Assembly: GCA_018402155.1 (NCBI GenBank)
Contig: JAGYJG010000001.1
Coordinates: 1,066,198 to 1,130,197 of the forward strand
Direction: 5' to 3'
DNA length: 64,000 bases
Source: Bacteroidia bacterium
GTDB lineage: Bacteria; Bacteroidota; Bacteroidia; NS11-12g; UBA9320
The notes beneath the pieces are model-generated. The model made no database searches. It was given only the letters and a program-made list of their open reading frames with translations, and had not been told where the DNA came from. Made by a program: the position numbers and the translations under genes. Shown piece after piece: positions 63,086 through 64,000 of this stretch. Numbering within the stretch: the first letter of the stretch is position 1; the number at the start of each line of letters is the position of its first letter.

Positions 63086-64000
63086 ACCGAAACCAATTGA
63101 TATGGTCTTCTATACTTGTGATAAATCTTGTACTCGTTTACCTCAACCAAAGTACGTGGGATGACGGCGACAGTATATTACATTACTTGGAGGCTCACCA
63201 AGCTTGGTCTTCACCCTCCTATTTTATGAATATGTGGTCTAAACCAGTTTTCATACTCTTGGCCTCTCCATTTGCAGTTTGGGGATGGTGGGGTATGAAA
63301 TTATTTAATATCATCTGCGCTATGGTTACTGCATACCTAACAAAACGGCTATTTGATCACTATGGATTTAATGGGTGGTGGGGTGTCTTTTTATCGTTTT
63401 TTGCTTATTCGTTTTTTTTGGTACAATCCTCCGGCCTTACTGAACCGCTTTTTATGCTAGGCCTAACCGCCATTGTATATCTAGAGCATCGTGAAAAAAC
63501 GAGTTGGTCTTTAACTATACTATCATTTCTTCCATTTGTTCGGTCAGAAGGATATATAATAGCCCTAGTTCTACTTGCTTATTTATTGATTACAAAAAAA
63601 TGGAAGTATCTTCCTTTTGCCTTTACAGGAACCTTTCTATACGGTATAGCAGGCATAGTTGCCTTTGATGATTTTTTATGGATGTTTCATCAAAATCCAT
63701 ATGCCGGTACAGAGGTAAAATATGGTAGTGGCCCAATATTCCACTTTGTAGAACAGCTTCCATACCTCATTGGTTTACCCATTTTTGTTTTGTTTTTTTT
63801 AGGTGTGTACCGCGGTGGAATGCTTTTTTTTAAAGGAAAGGTTAAGATAAAGGAATTTTTTCTAATTTATGGCATAACCTTAGGATATATTTCCGCCCAC
63901 AGTATATTTTGGACATACGGTATGTTTCATAGTTTTGGAATGAGTAGGGTACTGGTAGTTATTATTCCTCTGATTGCTTTTATAGCTTACAGAGGTTTAG
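63082..64000 (+). CDS. GT-C-type membrane protein, truncated by the window end
   Basis: 306 codons visible, no stop before the end. It starts MNRNQLIWSSILVINLVLVYL, then a periplasmic loop with a DDGDS motif (residues 28-32) after the first helix, the location of the catalytic acidic pair in GT-C glycosyltransferases, followed by eight or more hydrophobic helices. It is a likely polyprenol-phosphate-sugar-dependent glycosyltransferase (mannosyltransferase-like); acceptor unknown. Its ATG overlaps the GNAT stop, suggesting coupled expression. Confidence 0.7.
   Translation, partial: MNRNQLIWSSILVINLVLVYLNQSTWDDGDSILHYLEAHQAWSSPSYFMNMWSKPVFILLASPFAVWGWWGMKLFNIICAMVTAYLTKRLFDHYGFNGWWGVFLSFFAYSFFLVQSSGLTEPLFMLGLTAIVYLEHREKTSWSLTILSFLPFVRSEGYIIALVLLAYLLITKKWKYLPFAFTGTFLYGIAGIVAFDDFLWMFHQNPYAGTEVKYGSGPIFHFVEQLPYLIGLPIFVLFFLGVYRGGMLFFKGKVKIKEFFLIYGITLGYISAHSIFWTYGMFHSFGMSRVLVVIIPLIAFIAYRGL

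Noticed and set aside
1-64000. CRISPR arrays, tRNA and rRNA genes
   Set aside because: No evenly spaced direct repeats and no cloverleaf or conserved rRNA segment were seen by eye; a tRNAscan search would confirm.

Overview
The window is a chromosomal segment from a member of the Bacteroidota. Support comes from outer-membrane proteins with type IX secretion (T9SS) C-terminal sorting domains, TonB-dependent receptors with N-terminal carboxypeptidase-like domains, S46 and M13 exported peptidases, many lipoproteins, almost no Shine-Dalgarno sequences, and repeated TAnnTTTG-type -7 promoter boxes. The sequence is AT-rich. The exact class cannot be fixed from sequence alone; a free-living aerobic flavobacterial or sphingobacterial-like organism is likely, since it has homogentisate dioxygenase, heme oxygenase and a TCA-cycle ligase. 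No tRNA, rRNA, CRISPR array or insertion sequence was recognised. Layout. 0-7 kb: a TPR lipoprotein followed by thrS and probably the first codons of infC (minus strand); homogentisate dioxygenase; queE-folD. 6.5-16 kb: a small lipoprotein, an exported subtilase, a 1239-residue T9SS adhesin-like protein, a DUF255 thioredoxin-fold protein and a small membrane protein. 16-20 kb: a PhnP/RNase Z-like hydrolase and a three-gene overlapping operon of CCA-adding enzyme, an acidic-tailed pRiA4b-ORF3-like protein, and miaA. 20-25 kb: a three-gene envelope operon (lipoprotein, DUF5723 outer-membrane barrel, FKBP lipoprotein) divergent from DUF423-sixA. 25-35 kb: priA, sucC, a YciO-family protein, an M13 peptidase, an FAD amine-oxidase-like enzyme and small exported proteins. 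35-38.6 kb: a low-GC patch with genes of unknown role, including a zinc-ribbon/TPR/CFI-box protein. 38.6-47 kb: a DPP7-type S46 peptidase, a GT-C membrane protein, cystathionine beta-synthase, class II aldolase and an MsbA-type exporter. 47-53 kb: a cobalamin-riboswitch operon. 53-61 kb: heme oxygenase, EF-P and a TonB-receptor/beta-helix/two-propeller cluster of unknown substrate. 61-64 kb: PhoH, a GNAT and a truncated GT-C protein. The most interesting system is the minus-strand cobalamin operon at 47263-53022. A B12 riboswitch, followed by a terminator-like hairpin, precedes a BtuB-like receptor, a double-DUF4465 protein with a T9SS sorting domain, a second T9SS-type surface protein and a BtuG-like DUF5074 propeller lipoprotein. 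The receptor, DUF4465 and second surface genes are linked by ATGA overlaps, and the last two genes by a 28-base overlap. A second theme is transcription and initiation: many genes have a TAnnTT(T/C)G box only 4-10 bases before the start codon, implying leaderless or near-leaderless mRNAs, and TTG starts are unusually frequent (thrS, MBL hydrolase, priA, ABC exporter, btuB-like gene, and one or two propeller genes).
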